Shown here in pieces: positions 1 through 8,690 of a stretch of 64,000 bases of DNA (position 1 is the stretch's first letter; each line of letters starts with the position of its first letter). Made by a program: the position numbers and the translations under genes. Where the stretch lies: positions 124,001 through 188,000 of the forward strand of contig NZ_LHUR01000012.1 of assembly GCF_001263795.1 (NCBI RefSeq), read 5' to 3'. The notes below the pieces were generated by a model. It saw nothing but the letters and a program-made list of their open reading frames with translations. It did no database searches and was not told the DNA's origin. This DNA comes from Clostridium homopropionicum DSM 5847. GTDB lineage: Bacteria > Bacillota > Clostridia > Clostridiales > Clostridiaceae.

Positions 1-2343
1 TTCTAACAGTTGAAATTAATATAGGTAAATCTATTAAAGAATACTCTTCTCTAATCTTTCTACATACATCAATACCAGACATTCCTGGCATCATAACATC
101 TAAAATAACTAGATCAATTCTACTACTATTTATTTTGGTTAAAGCTTCTTCTCCTGAAAAAGCAGACAAAATATCATAGCCTTCTCTTAAAAATATATTA
201 AGCATAACATGAATATTCGATATTTCATCATCAACTACAAGAATTGTATATCTATTGCCTCTTATTATTTCTAATCTATCTTTCTCCCCATTTAATAAAT
301 TATTAGAAGCTTCTTTTAAAATTATTTTATCACTTATTTTTGAATTACTTTCTTTCATTAAGCATGGAAGAGAGAAAGTAAATTTTGAACCTATCCCAAC
401 CTCTGACCATTCTAAAAAAAGCTTTCCTCCCATACGCTGAATAAGTTGTCTACTTATATATAGCCCAAGTCCAAGAGATGAATGATCAGAATCAAATATT
501 TCTTCCCCTTTTTCATAGGCATCAAAAATTATTTCATGCTTATCCTTTGGTATTCCTGAACCAGTATCCTCCACCGAAATAAGTACCATATCCCCGTCTA
601 TTTTACTTTTTATTCGAATAGTTCCATTATGAGTATGCTTTATAGCATTACTGATTAAGTTATACAAAACTTGTCTAATTCTGTTTTCATCAGCTACTAC
701 TAAAATGTCAGGAGATAAATCGTTAATAAATCTTATATTTTTACCCTTGATTATAAAGTTAAAAACTTCAAATACCACTTCAGTACAAACTTTTATATCC
801 ACTGAAGTTAATTCTAGTTTTAATTCATTATTTTTTATTCTTGTAATATCAAGTAAATCATTTACTAAATTTGATAAACTTAATGCCATGTTTTTAATTA
901 AGTTTATATTTTTGTTTTCCTCATCCTTTGAGTTAAGAGACTTTTCTTCAAGTAAAGATTCTGATATATTGATAATTCCATGTAGAGGTGTTTTAATTTC
1001 GTGAGAGGTTTTAGCAATAAATTCATCCTTTAATTTATCTATATTTATAAGCTTTTCTGACATTGCTTCCATTTTTAAATAGGCTACTGAATATCTATAA
1101 GCTAGTAAAATTGCTATGAACATAATTAATCCAAAATAGGAGATATTTTGTATTAAACTTGATTTAACATAGCCATTACTATATAAGATTATATTTATTG
1201 TTACTATTATAATACAGATAATTGCAGCTAAGAGTAATCTGAACCCATTTTTACCAAGTTGTCCAAATTCATTTTTAACATAAGCCTTTGTAACTCTATA
1301 ATAAATCAGTAATAAAATAAAGCCATTTAAAATCCAGAATATATTATTCATATAACTTACTATTGAGTAAGGCAGAATAATTATTATAGTTTGGTACGCT
1401 ATAGAAATATATTTTACTATACTCAATAAGTTTTTAGGTACTAAACTTACTTCTAGTGCTTTAAGAAATAAGAGTATTGGAAGTAATCCTAAAACTGCAC
1501 TACTAGATTGAATTTTGTATGCAACTTCAAATGATAAATTAGGGAACAACTGCATTAATATCTTTTCTCCGCTAAAAAAAACTAATATTGATACGGTTAA
1601 AAGATATATGCCAAAGTATAAAAAACTAACATCCTTCATTCTAGTATAATAAATTCCCAAATGATATACTGCGAAGAATAATGCAATTAAGGCTCCTGAA
1701 ATATCCATAGCACTAGACATATTTGTCAAAAAAAATATGTCCTTTTGTAATCCAAAATAAATATCTTGTATTATCCCACTATCAGGATAAACATAATTTG
1801 CAACCTGAATAATTAAATCAACCTCATTACCCTGAACATTAAAGAACGCAGTATATGGTGTGTTACCTGACTTATAATATTTAGAATCACTAGAAGGATT
1901 ACCACTTTCACCTATTAATAAATTATCTGCATAGATTTTATTTGACATCCTTATGTTCTTTGTCTTTATTCCGAAAATATCTTTTACATGATTCATTTTT
2001 ATAACTAACCTATATGTAGCAAATCCTTGCTTTGGAAATATATCTCCTTCTGAATCTACTTTCCATTTAGAAGGTACTTTAATATAGCCAGTTAAATTGG
2101 GTTTATTTTTTGATGTTTCTTCAAAATCCTTAGGAGTTAACAATTGCCCCCAATATATTTCCCATTCTCCTTTTAAGCTCAGATCCCCATTAGTATAGAA
2201 ATCCCAACTAGTAAGATCTAAAACCCCATTTTTAGCAATGGGGTTATTTGTTTTTGGAGAGTATACAAAAAATATAATCCCAATAAATAAAGTTATTAGT
2301 ATTATAATAATTACTTTTAAGAATTTCCTTAATATTTTATTCA
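1..2343 (-). CDS. Hybrid sensor histidine kinase/response regulator, 7TMR-DISM type (3' end outside window)
   Basis: The reading frame opens at an ATG at 2343 and is still open at base 1, so about 780 residues are visible and the C terminus is missing. Order of parts: N-terminal membrane anchor (residues about 5-27), an extracellular region of about 180 residues, a block of seven hydrophobic segments typical of 7TMR-DISM receptors (about 215-420), a HisKA box (SHEIKTPL, near 445), an ATPase domain with N box (NLISNAIKHT) and G boxes (GSGIPK, GLGLYIS), then a receiver domain with VVDDE and the phospho-acceptor context LDVMMPG near 744. It would sense an extracellular ligand at the membrane and pass phosphate to its own receiver; an output domain beyond the window is possible. 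The ligand is unknown. It begins 24 bp after the stop of the efflux pump gene and may be co-transcribed with it. Confidence 0.88.
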
Positions 2344-2367
2344 TTAAAAATCTTCCTTACCTTTATT

Positions 2368-3645
2368 TTAAATACTTTTAAGCTTTTTTCTCTTTAATAG
2401 TCTCCACAGTGTTAATGCTGCTCCACTTAAGCATATGATAGAAGTAGTAATGTATACATATTTCATACCATATACAAATACATCTTCTCTACCTTTAATA
2501 AAGTTATCCACCGGATATCCAGTTTTATAGCTCATTCTATTATAAAGAAGAGTAGTAGACAAAGATATACCTGTAACAATACCCAGGTTTCTAACCAAAG
2601 CATTTATACTACCTGCTATACCTAACCTATCTTTAGGTACAGAGGACATTATTAATGAATTATTTGGAGATTGAAATAATCCATTGCCTGTAGACATTAT
2701 TAAGACAAAAATTGTAAAGGTCAAAAGACTTGAATATTCATTCAAGCTGGACATAAAAAATAATCCTAAACTTATAAATATCAATCCTAAAAATGTAAGA
2801 ATTTCTGATCCAATTTTATCTGATAAATAACCGCTTATTGGAGCGATAATAGATAAAATAATAGGATATATCATCATAAACAAACCTGTTTTAGATGGAG
2901 ATAGGTTAAGAACCTTCTGCAAATAAAAAGGCTGTATTATATTAGGACTGCTTATTGCTATAAAGGATATGAATCCACAGAAAATGCTAAGTGAAAACAG
3001 TGTATTTTTAAAAATAGAAAACTGCAAAAAAGTTTCCTTTAAATTAAACTTTTTATTAGTATTAATGCTTCTCTTTGGAAGTATCCTTGTACCCATAATA
3101 AATGTAAATAATCCAATGGGAATGTTAATTAGAAAAATAAAGTTCCAGCTTAAAGTGGATACTATGAATCCCCCTAAAGGAGGTCCAACCATAGTTCCTA
3201 ATGCAACAAAGGTTCCTGTAATGCCCAATGCTCTTCCTCTTTCATTTCCTGGGAATACCTGAGTGATTATGCCCTGGTTTGTTGCCATTGCAGCAGCAGC
3301 TCCAAGTCCCTGAAGCATTCTTGAAATTACTAGAAACTGCAGTGAATTTGAAATTCCACACAATAAGGAACCTATAGTAAAGGTTAAAATCCCAAACTTA
3401 AATACATTAGTCTTTCCTATTATATCTCCTAGTGTTCCAAATATAAGAATTGTAGAAGAAATTACTATCAAATAAATAGTAACTACCCATTGTATAGAAC
3501 CCATGGTAACCTGAAGCTTATTTGACATTACTGGTAATGCAACATTTATAATGCTGCTGTCAAGGCATGCCATGAATGTCATCATTACTACATTAAATAA
3601 TATTTTCCATCTATTTCTATATATGTTTTCCTGTGTATTTTCCAT
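2368..3645 (-). CDS. MFS multidrug efflux transporter, DHA2 (EmrB/QacA) type
   Basis: The protein has 425 residues and is hydrophobic throughout, with an N-terminal helix carrying the D-x-S motif (CLDSSIINVALP) that marks proton-driven drug antiporters. A motif-A-like loop (GTLGDIIGKTNVF), R/QGLGAAA and the antiporter motif C (GTMVGPPLGG) follow. EmrB/QacA proteins are usually 450-520 residues with 14 helices, so this is a short member. It would export amphipathic drugs or metabolites across the cytoplasmic membrane. No TetR or MarR regulator lies beside it; the hybrid kinase downstream may share its mRNA. The substrate cannot be told from sequence. Confidence 0.85.
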   Translation of the reverse strand: MENTQENIYRNRWKILFNVVMMTFMACLDSSIINVALPVMSNKLQVTMGSIQWVVTIYLIVISSTILIFGTLGDIIGKTNVFKFGILTFTIGSLLCGISNSLQFLVISRMLQGLGAAAAMATNQGIITQVFPGNERGRALGITGTFVALGTMVGPPLGGFIVSTLSWNFIFLINIPIGLFTFIMGTRILPKRSINTNKKFNLKETFLQFSIFKNTLFSLSIFCGFISFIAISSPNIIQPFYLQKVLNLSPSKTGLFMMIYPIILSIIAPISGYLSDKIGSEILTFLGLIFISLGLFFMSSLNEYSSLLTFTIFVLIMSTGNGLFQSPNNSLIMSSVPKDRLGIAGSINALVRNLGIVTGISLSTTLLYNRMSYKTGYPVDNFIKGREDVFVYGMKYVYITTSIICLSGAALTLWRLLKRKKLKSI

Positions 3646-3682
3646 TTTCGTCCAATCCTTTTCTTATGTATTTTATTATCTT

Positions 3683-3862
3683 CTATGATATTGGAAATAA
3701 GATTCTTGCAATATAAATTATGAACGGATTGCTGCTAAAAACCAGAGTTATCAAAGGTACTCCTATATTGCTGCAGTTATAAAACATAAGAGAATTAGCA
3801 AAAGCATTCTTAAAGCCTTCATCGTATCTACGAGCTTTTGATAAGAATAGAAATACTCTCAT
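3683..3862 (-). pseudogene. Probable remnant of an AEC-family (auxin efflux carrier) permease
   Basis: A 59-residue frame starts at an ATG preceded by GGAGG on the minus strand. Its segment NAFANSLMFYNCSNIGVPLITLVFSS resembles the helix pair found in the middle of AEC-family permeases, which are normally about 300 residues. Nothing matching the rest of such a protein is seen on either side, so I read it as a decayed fragment that kept or acquired a start. It could instead be a genuine small membrane protein. The family match is from memory and weak. Confidence 0.4.
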
Positions 3863-3922
3863 TAATCTACGTCCCTCCTTAGTTAAAGTAATCAAATTAT
3901 ATTTTTAAATATATCCTATCAT

Positions 3923-3958
3923 AAAACCCTTGAAAACTTTAGTGTTTTCAAGGGTTTT
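3923..3958 (-). terminator. Intrinsic terminator of the coiled-coil gene
   Basis: A perfect 15-bp inverted repeat (arms 3923-3937 and 3944-3958) with a 6-nt loop begins 8 bp past the stop of the repeat protein gene. On the minus strand the stem ends in GGGTTTT. Confidence 0.75.
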
Positions 3959-3965
3959 AGCTTTA

Positions 3966-4580
3966 CTAACCTTTGTTAGTTAGTACATCTTTTATACTTT
4001 GGATATATGTATAAGCTTCTTTACCTTTATTAATATCTCGTGAAAGTTCTTTTATAGCTATATCATGTAAGGAATAGTTTTTATCTATAACCTCCATAAT
4101 CTTTTCCCCTTGTTTTTCAATTGCACGGACAAGATTTTCATGTCCTTCTGCAAGAAGCTTAATATCAGAATGTGCTTTTTCAAGAAGTATTGTATTATTA
4201 TCTACCTTGGTTTCCAAATTATCTATTCTTGTATCTAGGTTATCTACCTTGGTTTCCAAATTATCTATTCTTGTATGTAGGTTATCTACCTTGGTTTCCA
4301 AATTATCTATTCTTGTATGTAGGTTATCTACCTTGGTTTCCAAGTTATCTATTCTTGTATCTAGGTTATCTACCTTGGTTTCCAAGTTATCTATTCTTGT
4401 ATCTAGGTTATCTACCTTGGTTTCCAAGTTATCTATTCTTGTATCTAAGTTATCTACCTTGGTTTCCAAGTTATCTATTCTTGTATCTAAGTTATCTATT
4501 TTTTTATTTACTTGTGTAAAACCATTTTGCATTTCAACATACATTTTTTCCATCAGTTGAAATATTTTATTTTCTTCCAT
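3966..4580 (-). CDS. Heptad-repeat coiled-coil protein of unknown function
   Basis: The 204-residue protein has a short N-terminal helix (MEENKIFQLMEKMYVEMQNGF), then seven tandem 14-residue units of the type DNLDTRIDNLETKV (two carry His in place of Asp), then a helical tail of about 85 residues. The 14-residue unit is two heptads with Leu/Ile/Val in the a and d positions, so the middle should form one long parallel coiled coil, probably a homo-oligomer. There is no signal peptide or membrane segment. Similar repeats occur in phage tail-fibre stalks and in clostridial proteins of unknown role; no phage genes are nearby. The terminator at 3923-3958 closes the gene, so it is monocistronic. Confidence 0.75.
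   Translation of the reverse strand: MEENKIFQLMEKMYVEMQNGFTQVNKKIDNLDTRIDNLETKVDNLDTRIDNLETKVDNLDTRIDNLETKVDNLDTRIDNLETKVDNLHTRIDNLETKVDNLHTRIDNLETKVDNLDTRIDNLETKVDNNTILLEKAHSDIKLLAEGHENLVRAIEKQGEKIMEVIDKNYSLHDIAIKELSRDINKGKEAYTYIQSIKDVLTNKG
4198..4491. repeat. Seven tandem 42-bp repeats inside a coding sequence
   Basis: Units begin at 4198, 4240, 4282, 4324, 4366, 4408 and 4450 and differ at only a few positions (A/G in CCAAAT/CCAAGT, TATCTA/TATGTA, TAGG/TAAG). The period is a multiple of three, so gain or loss of a unit keeps the frame. It also explains why plus-strand frames stay open here. Confidence 0.95.
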
Positions 4581-4681
4581 CGTCGTTCTCCTTTTGTTAT
4601 AGTGTTATATATAATTATAAACTCTACTTAAATAAAAAACAACAAATATACCTCCTAGTTTCTGTATGAAAAAAAATTTAT

Positions 4682-4705
4682 TTGTATTATAATTTGTATT
4701 ATAAT
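4682..4705 (+). promoter_or_regulatory. Duplicated -10-like element upstream of folE
   Basis: The 12-mer TTGTATTATAAT occurs twice in direct tandem (4682-4693 and 4694-4705). Each copy contains a perfect TATAAT. They lie 48-71 bp before the folE start. No clear -35 box can be chosen, and the remaining leader is too short for a tetrahydrofolate riboswitch. Confidence 0.4.
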
Positions 4706-4752
4706 GATATTTACAGTAAATTGTTTCATGTACAAAAGAGAGGAGTTTAATT

Positions 4753-5340
4753 ATGGCAATTGATATAAAAGCAATTGAGGAACATATCAAAGGTATTTTA
4801 GTTGCATTAGGCGATAACCCTGATAGAGAAGGTCTAATAGAAACTCCTAATCGTGTAGCTAAAATGTATGAAGAAATCTTCAAGGGAATGTGTTATACTA
4901 ACGATGAAATTGCAGAAATGTTTAATAAAACCTTTGAAGAGGATTTATCAGTTGGAGAAAATCCTCAAGATATGGTTTTAATGAAAGATATAGAGATATT
5001 CAGCTATTGTGAACACCACTTAGCATTAATGTATAATATGAAAGTGGCTGTAGCTTATATTCCTAATAAAAAAATTATTGGCTTAAGTAAAATTGCAAGA
5101 ATAGCAGATATGGTAGGAAGAAGGCTTCAGCTTCAAGAAAGAATAGGTACTGATATAGCTGAAATAATGCAGAAAATAACTGGATCAGAAGATGTAGCTG
5201 TAATTATTGAAGGTGAACATGGCTGCATGACAACTCGCGGTATCGAAAAGCCTGGTGCTAGAACATCAACAACTACTTTAAGAGGGAAATTTAATAGTGA
5301 CCCAGTTTTAAATAATAAATTAATGATGCTATATAAATAA
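4753..5340 (+). CDS. folE: GTP cyclohydrolase I
   Basis: The product converts GTP to 7,8-dihydroneopterin triphosphate, the first step of folate (and some deazapurine) synthesis, in the cytoplasm. Its 195 residues match the usual length. Family landmarks are [22 protein letters not shown] with the zinc ligands Cys and His, [22 protein letters not shown], and [12 protein letters not shown] with the second zinc Cys and catalytic residues. The ATG follows GAGAGGAG. The gene is transcribed alone: the coiled-coil gene upstream is divergent, and a bidirectional terminator lies just after it. No other folate genes are present in the window. Confidence 0.96.
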   Translation: MAIDIKAIEEHIKGILVALGDNPDREGLIETPNRVAKMYEEIFKGMCYTNDEIAEMFNKTFEEDLSVGENPQDMVLMKDIEIFSYCEHHLALMYNMKVAVAYIPNKKIIGLSKIARIADMVGRRLQLQERIGTDIAEIMQKITGSEDVAVIIEGEHGCMTTRGIEKPGARTSTTTLRGKFNSDPVLNNKLMMLYK

Positions 5341-5355
5341 GTGTATTTATAAACG

Positions 5356-5397
5356 CTTTAAAAAGTCACATGCAAAATTGCATATGACTTTTTAAAG
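5356..5397. terminator. Bidirectional terminator between folE and fdhD
   Basis: A 13-bp perfect inverted repeat (5356-5368 with 5385-5397) lies between the two convergent stop codons and overlaps the fdhD stop. A-rich and T-rich flanks in both directions suit termination of both genes. Confidence 0.75.
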
Positions 5398-6162
5398 TAT
5401 TCTATGTTCTCCACAATAGATGTTCATTCTATTTCCCCGTGCAAAACCAATCATGGTAATGTTGCAAGATTTTGCAATATCTAACGCCATATCTGTAGGA
5501 GCTGAATGAGAAACTATAATTGGAATTCCAATTTTTGCAGCTTTTACAGCTATATCAGAAGAAATTCTTCCCGTGGTCATCAAAAGCTTTTCCTTTAAAT
5601 CTAATTTATCCATAATAGACTTTCCAATAACCTTGTCCAAAGCATTATGTCTTCCTATATCCTCTGAAAAGTATATTATTCCAGTATTATCACATATAGA
5701 GCAGCTATGTGCACCACCAGTTTCTTTAAAAAGCTGTGATTTATTATTGAATTCCTTCATCATTGACAAAATTTCATTTACTGAGTATTTAGTATTGCCT
5801 TCAACTGGCTTTAGGTTGAATTCCTCAAAAATACTCAAATCTATGCTGCCTTTTCCACAGCCAGAAGTAAAAGCTTTTCTTTTTTCAAAATCTTTTTCTA
5901 AATCTTTTTTTAAAATTACACATATATTATTCTCAATTAGTTCTTCTATGCTTACCACTTCTTCCATAGAAGAAATTATTTCTTCAGCAAATAGGAAGCC
6001 AATTGTAAGTTCAGTTATCTCATTAGGTGTACACATAAGTGAGAAATAAAAGTTTCTATTTACAAAAATATTTAATATTTTTTCAACTATTATTTCATCT
6101 GTTACCTTTTGTTCTGCAGCAGCATTTATTTTTTTTATATTTACTATCTTTGTGCTTTTCAT
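5392..6162 (-). CDS. fdhD: Formate dehydrogenase accessory sulfurtransferase FdhD
   Basis: FdhD carries sulfur from a cysteine desulfurase to the molybdenum/tungsten bis-MGD cofactor of formate dehydrogenase, which is inactive without it. The 256-residue protein shows the Cys loop TSGCGKGS (the second cysteine of the family's usual CxxC is absent, as in many Firmicute members). It also has TGGAHSC, EDIGRHNALDKVIG and TTGRISSDIAVKAAKIGIP, all characteristic. It is the last gene of the fdhA operon and overlaps mobA by 4 bp, indicating translational coupling. Confidence 0.95.
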   Translation of the reverse strand: MKSTKIVNIKKINAAAEQKVTDEIIVEKILNIFVNRNFYFSLMCTPNEITELTIGFLFAEEIISSMEEVVSIEELIENNICVILKKDLEKDFEKRKAFTSGCGKGSIDLSIFEEFNLKPVEGNTKYSVNEILSMMKEFNNKSQLFKETGGAHSCSICDNTGIIYFSEDIGRHNALDKVIGKSIMDKLDLKEKLLMTTGRISSDIAVKAAKIGIPIIVSHSAPTDMALDIAKSCNITMIGFARGNRMNIYCGEHRIL

Positions 6163-6773
6163 GATTTCTTCCTATCCTCCAAAAATATTTCGCTAAGTAA
6201 ACTAAGGTCTTCTTTATAATTTAAGTTTGTGAAAATCTCCAAGTTACTACTGAACTTCCTCACTTCACTCTCATCAATATAATGTACCTTGCTGCTTTTT
6301 ATCACTGGAAGAAGCTTATAATTTTGTATATTTATTTGTTTTTCAATTCTTTCTATCATACTTTTGCTGTAGAAAGCATAAAGAGGTTCAATATAATCTG
6401 ATTTGTAAGATACAACCCCTTCCACATCTTCTATTTGGATTATATCTTCCATATAGTTAATAAAATTTATATTTACTACAGGCATATCGCACGCAGTAAT
6501 AAAAACATATTCTGAAGAGGCATACTTTAAAGCAGAATAAATTGCCCCAATAGGTCCTAGATTTGGTATTATATCTTTAAAAACCTTATACTTCATGTGT
6601 TTAAACTTATCATCGTCATTTGATAAAAGAATTACTTCATCAAAAACTTCCTCAAGTTTTTCTCCAATAACCTCTATCAAAAATTTTCCCTTGATTTTCA
6701 GCTTACACTTATCAAAACCCATTCTACTGCTTTTACCACCGCATAGGATTACTGCTGTTCCAAACTTTTTCAA
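6159..6773 (-). CDS. mobA: Molybdenum cofactor guanylyltransferase
   Basis: MobA adds GMP to molybdopterin to build the MGD cofactor used by the DMSO-reductase family, including formate dehydrogenase. At 204 residues it fits the family. The nucleotide-binding start VILCGGKSSRMGFDK lies at about residues 8-22, the GPIGAIYSAL segment follows, and the metal-binding ITACDMP is near residue 105. The gene lies between the electron-transfer subunit and fdhD in the same operon, so cofactor maturation is coupled to enzyme production. Confidence 0.93.
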   Translation of the reverse strand: MKKFGTAVILCGGKSSRMGFDKCKLKIKGKFLIEVIGEKLEEVFDEVILLSNDDDKFKHMKYKVFKDIIPNLGPIGAIYSALKYASSEYVFITACDMPVVNINFINYMEDIIQIEDVEGVVSYKSDYIEPLYAFYSKSMIERIEKQINIQNYKLLPVIKSSKVHYIDESEVRKFSSNLEIFTNLNYKEDLSLLSEIFLEDRKKS

Positions 6774-6785
6774 AATATCTACTCC

Positions 6786-7637
6786 TTAGAACTCTGGAGG
6801 AAGTTCCAGCATTTCCTCATAATTAAATACAGGACCATCTATACACATGTATTTGCTTCCTACCTTGCAGTGTCCACATTTACCTATTCCGCATCTCATG
6901 TGGGTTTCTAAAGATGTATAAATATCAGTTGCCTTCATTCCAAGCTTCATTAGATCCTTTGATACAGCCTTTATTCTCCTTGGAGATGCACAAACTATGG
7001 CAGAGGTATTCTCCCAATCTAATCCTAAATCTGGCAATAAATCATTTATATACCCAACATGAGCCTTAACCTTTGTAGTTGGATTACTAAGAGCGTATAA
7101 AACTTTAACATTCTCCTCTTTACTCCATGAAATTAGATCATTTTTATATAATAAATCTTCATAGCTTAAGGCACTTCCTATTATAACAACCCTGCCAAAG
7201 TCTTTCCTATTTTCAAAAATCTGCACTATCATTGTTCTAACTGGTGCAAGACCAACTCCACTTCCTACAATTATCACATCTCTATTCTTAAATTTCTCAT
7301 AGGGAAAGCCCTTACCAAAGGGACCTCTTAACCCAACTCTATCTCCAATTTTCATATTGTGTATTGCATTAGTTACTTTACCAGTTCTTTTAATTGAAAA
7401 TTGAAATCTATCCTTTAAGCTAGGTGAATAAGGTATAGATATAGCAATCTCTCCAACTCCAAAGACAGTTATTTCGTAGAACTGTCCATTTGGCTTAGCT
7501 TTATCGTGAAGTGATTTATCTTCATACTGCATGATAAAGGTTTTTATATTCCTTGTTTCTTCAATTACATCCTTAATAATGGCAACCTGAGGAAGATAAA
7601 TATTTACACAGCTCTCCCCGTGATTATGCATATCCAT
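6786..7637 (-). CDS. FAD/NAD(P)-binding oxidoreductase subunit with [2Fe-2S] site (AsrB/HydG-like)
   Basis: The 283-residue protein has a ferredoxin-reductase fold. It comprises an FAD-binding barrel (GPFGKGFPYEKF, about residues 108-119), an NAD(P)-binding domain (IVGSGVGLAPVRTM, about 127-140) and a C-terminal cysteine cluster (CGIGKCGHCKVG then a later Cys in YMCIDGP) like that of PyrK, AsrB and sulfhydrogenase gamma subunits. It would exchange electrons between a nicotinamide and the iron-sulfur partner encoded upstream. Placed in an fdhA operon, it most likely forms the NAD(P)-linked module of a soluble formate dehydrogenase. The start is supported by GGGGGTG 5 nt upstream. Confidence 0.85.
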   Translation of the reverse strand: MDMHNHGESCVNIYLPQVAIIKDVIEETRNIKTFIMQYEDKSLHDKAKPNGQFYEITVFGVGEIAISIPYSPSLKDRFQFSIKRTGKVTNAIHNMKIGDRVGLRGPFGKGFPYEKFKNRDVIIVGSGVGLAPVRTMIVQIFENRKDFGRVVIIGSALSYEDLLYKNDLISWSKEENVKVLYALSNPTTKVKAHVGYINDLLPDLGLDWENTSAIVCASPRRIKAVSKDLMKLGMKATDIYTSLETHMRCGIGKCGHCKVGSKYMCIDGPVFNYEEMLELPPEF

Positions 7638-8690
7638 TTACTCACCCCCATTACTTTCTAAAGCTGATTTACTATCTGACAACTTGTTAATTATTTCTAC
7701 CACATTTATTGCTGCCGGACATACATTTATGCATCTTCCACAGCCGTTACAGCCCTTCATGTTGAACTTATCCTCAATATATTTAAATTTATCGTAAATT
7801 CTATATCTTACTCTTGCTTCACTGCTTCTAGGATTGTGTTTTTGAGCATTTCTTGTAAAGGAATCACTTTGACAGGAGTCCCAATACCTTACTCTGCAGC
7901 CACAATTGTCCCCTATACTTTCTTCAACTACATTAAAGCAGGTGCAGGTAGGGCATAAACTTGTGCACCCTGTACATGTTATACAGTCCTTTGAAAGCCC
8001 TTTCCATATAGGACTATTAAAGCTTTCTTCAAGTACTTTACTAATATTATCTGTATTAATTTTAGTCTTAAATTTATTTTTACTACTTTTCTCCACAATC
8101 TCTTTTTCATGAAGTAGCTCTTCCTTGATTTCAGTAAATAATTCTTTTACGCAGTGTATTAGTTCCCTGCCCTTTTCTGTTCCTATTTCTACTAAATATG
8201 CATCTTTTAATGGAGTAAATAAAAGATCGTATCCGCTACTTGCAAAAGGTCCAGTACCCATAGAGCTGCAAAAACAGTTTTCTCCAGGCTCAGTGCAATT
8301 AACAGCAGCAATTAAAGCTGAATTTCTTGCTCTAGCATAAAATTCATCTCTGTAACCCTTTAGGAAAAACTTATCTGTATATTTAATTCCATGAACCTCA
8401 CAGGGTCTTACTCCAAAAAATATCCTTTTACTTTTATTAGTATCTATATTTATTGGAGTTTCAATACTTATGCTTCCATTCTTATTTCCCCAGTTAAAAA
8501 GAATTTCCCTTTGCTTAAATAGATGTTCCTTTACAGGGAAGGCGAAATTTACATAATCCATTGTAAATTTTTCCTCTTCATAAGGAAGAAGCATAACTTG
8601 TCCTTCTTCTACCTGAGGTGCGTAAACTTCTGACTCCTTTGACCATTTTCTAAATAAGTCATTTAAATTATCCTTATCAATTATAAACAT
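7638..8690 (-). CDS. 4Fe-4S dicluster electron-transfer subunit (AsrA/HydB-like)
   Basis: The protein has 350 residues. Its N-terminal 210 residues resemble the AsrA/sulfhydrogenase-beta domain (FFGVRPCEVHGIKYTDKFF, NCTEPGENCFCSSMGTGP). The C-terminal third holds two ferredoxin-type motifs, CITCTGCTSLCPTC and CNGCGRCINVCPAAI, with further Cys between them. Such subunits pass electrons between a flavin reductase (the next gene) and a catalytic subunit, here FdhA encoded immediately upstream with no intergenic gap. In AsrABC the catalytic partner is sulfite reductase; the genomic partner here is formate dehydrogenase, so the role is inferred from context. Confidence 0.85.
   Translation of the reverse strand: MFIIDKDNLNDLFRKWSKESEVYAPQVEEGQVMLLPYEEEKFTMDYVNFAFPVKEHLFKQREILFNWGNKNGSISIETPINIDTNKSKRIFFGVRPCEVHGIKYTDKFFLKGYRDEFYARARNSALIAAVNCTEPGENCFCSSMGTGPFASSGYDLLFTPLKDAYLVEIGTEKGRELIHCVKELFTEIKEELLHEKEIVEKSSKNKFKTKINTDNISKVLEESFNSPIWKGLSKDCITCTGCTSLCPTCTCFNVVEESIGDNCGCRVRYWDSCQSDSFTRNAQKHNPRSSEARVRYRIYDKFKYIEDKFNMKGCNGCGRCINVCPAAINVVEIINKLSDSKSALESNGGE

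Noticed and set aside
4198-4491. CRISPR-like array
   Set aside because: The 42-bp units are contiguous with no unique spacers and are translated in frame.
4172-4560. Two plus-strand frames of 115 and 117 codons across the repeat region
   Set aside because: They are antisense shadows created because the 42-bp repeat is a multiple of three with no stops; the minus-strand coiled-coil protein has proper ends and heptads.
4605-4752. Tetrahydrofolate riboswitch before folE
   Set aside because: The leader between the -10 elements and the start is under 50 nt and lacks the pseudoknot motifs.
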